64,000 nt of DNA from Chrysomallon squamiferum (taxonomy: Eukaryota; Mollusca; Gastropoda; Neomphalida; Peltospiridae): contig CM022670.1 in NCBI GenBank assembly GCA_012295275.1, positions 6,564,161 through 6,628,160 on the forward strand, read 5' to 3'. Below are positions 62,737 to 64,000 of the stretch, in pieces. Position 1 is the first letter of the stretch. Every line of letters begins with the position of its first letter. The translations under genes and the position numbers were made by a program. Under the pieces are notes generated by a model. That model saw nothing but the letters and a program-made list of their open reading frames with translations, had not been told where the DNA came from and made no database searches.

Positions 62737-63864
62737 TGAAATGTTTGTCTGTTTTGTGTCATTCATTACAGGCAACTTCTAATTAAAAATGTTTATCACA
62801 AGAATGTTGTGAAGTGACCATTATGAAACACGTGAGCAGCTTTCTGGAATGTTAAAAATGTATGAAACTTTTTCAACACTGGTGCATCATAAATTATGAC
62901 TAATGATTGCTTGTTTTTTTTTTATCCCAAATATGTGATGAAAATAGAGCAGTAGTACAAACAAATTGAGATTTCTGGGATGTTAACAAATGTTCAAAAC
63001 AGACTCAGTGTTTCAACACTACTGTGTTAAGAGTTAGAATTAATTATTCCTGTTTTCTGTTAATTTTCTGTTTTTTCTTACGAATTTTTCACAAGCATGT
63101 TGTGGAAATACAGTTGTAAGTGATACATGATTCAGATTCCTGGGATGTTAACAAATATTTCAAGAAAGGCTTGTGGTTTGTCACCAATGTCTTGAGAATG
63201 CAAACTGATCATGAATTACAAGTATATTGTGATACATCACAAAACAACTTGGATCTGATTTCTCACAGTCCTAACAAAGAAAATAAACCATTGTTAGTGA
63301 CAGAAAATGGTTTACGTATATTTACAAGTAACTAACAAGAAAATTAATGGATAGAAACTTCATTTTATTTGTAAACTAAAAGTTACAATTTTTATTTATT
63401 GTAATTTATACATCTGGTGTATCAGTATGCAAGATTTTTATGTTAGTATTTTTAACTCAGTATTTCATTTGCAATCATTACTTTTATTTTTTATTCATTT
63501 AAATTTTTAAAATTCATTTAAGTAGGCTTTTCTTTTTTGAATGAAAACTGAAAAATTCTGCACTAAAATATAAGCAGGAGAGAAATGTTAGAATAATTTA
63601 TTCACATGTATGTTGATACTTTCCAGAATTTAAGATGAAAATGGGGAAATTGTTTTAATCTGAATTTTCAAGATGGGGCTAAAAGAATCTTACTTTAAAT
63701 AGTGATGTTCAGGTATTATGTTTATTGTTGAAAGTTGAGGCAGGGAGAATTGCATAATTAGAAATGTAAAGTGAATTCCTGTGTAAATATTTTTTAAAAT
63801 GTTTTTGAAGGTATAAACTGGTTTTGTAAACAGTACTGACATTAATGTTATTGAAATGTAACTA
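62737..63864 (+). other. CRAMP1 3' UTR and downstream sequence
   Basis: AT-rich, no further exon. Candidate polyadenylation hexamers are ATTAAA at 62782 and AATAAA at 63282. A 71-codon frame (63120-63335) lacks any family features and is likely chance within the UTR. Two similar segments (around 62830-62895 and 62960-63020: TTTCTGG...ATGTTAA...TCAACACT) suggest an old duplication. Confidence 0.5.
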
Positions 63865-64000
63865 CAGTGGTACCTCGAGTTACGAGTAGTCGCACCACTG
63901 ATTTTTTGCTTTGAGTTGCGAGCCAATATCAGAGTTACGAGCAAGCTTCAGGTATGCTGCCATAAGTTGGTGCAGTGAACAACATAACTCTGGCCAGCAT
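63865..64000 (+). mobile_element. Tc1/mariner-pogo-like element, left end (truncated by window)
   Basis: After a TA the sequence reads CAGTGGTACCTCGAGTTACG, followed by repeats of GAGTTACGAG / GAGTTGCGAG / GAGTTACGAGC. This is the typical sub-repeat pattern of pogo/Tigger-like terminal regions and matches 33664. It continues past the window end, so it is unclear whether it is a full element or a MITE. Confidence 0.5.

Noticed and set aside
63120-63335. 71-codon frame after CRAMP1 (MIHDSDSWDV)
   Set aside because: Lies in the probable 3' UTR, no family match and no splice signals linking it to the gene.

Overview
This is a eukaryotic window: very AT-rich, intron-rich, and crowded with CA/TG, TATG, GA, AAT, TTG and AGT/AGC microsatellites and minisatellites. 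The two identifiable proteins are bilaterian nuclear or cytoskeletal proteins, and the genome style (short exons, introns of a few hundred bases to many kb, abundant simple repeats) suggests a lophotrochozoan invertebrate, most probably a mollusc. The taxon is an inference from style, not from a diagnostic gene.

Layout. (1) About 3.45-29.5 kb, minus strand: the 5' part of an unrecognised gene. Four coding exons with GT-AG borders and matching phases encode an acidic, serine-rich N-terminus with a SUMO-type VKQEP site. The gene continues to the left, and its third intron is nearly 18 kb. (2) 29.5-33.7 kb: non-coding, with several CRE-type motifs and microsatellites. (3) 33.7-41.4 kb, plus strand: a tandem array of about 1.13-kb units carrying seven U5 spliceosomal snRNA genes, plus one unit that has lost its U5. 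The RNA portion is essentially invariant while the spacers fall into classes. (4) 46.15-48.10 kb, minus strand: a complete four-exon gene for a JPT1/JPT2 (HN1/HN1L, Jupiter microtubule-associated homolog) protein of 169 residues. (5) 50.64-62.74 kb, plus strand: a 21-exon gene for the Cramped chromatin regulator (CRAMP1), about 1192 residues once an apparent one-base deletion in an A-run of exon 2 is allowed for. A transposon-like terminal repeat lies at the right edge.

How it fits together. JPT and CRAMP1 lie head to head about 2.5 kb apart. In the human genome JPT2 and CRAMP1 are also neighbours (16p13.3), so this looks like ancient retained linkage with one inversion. The U5 array supplies a core spliceosomal RNA and has no evident functional tie to the flanking protein genes.

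Most notable: (a) the U5 snRNA tandem array with concerted evolution; (b) four places where a tandem repeat is built on an exon boundary and duplicates a 5' or 3' splice site; (c) the single-base frameshift in CRAMP1; (d) the JPT-CRAMP1 microsynteny. No prokaryotic, viral or CRISPR features were seen.
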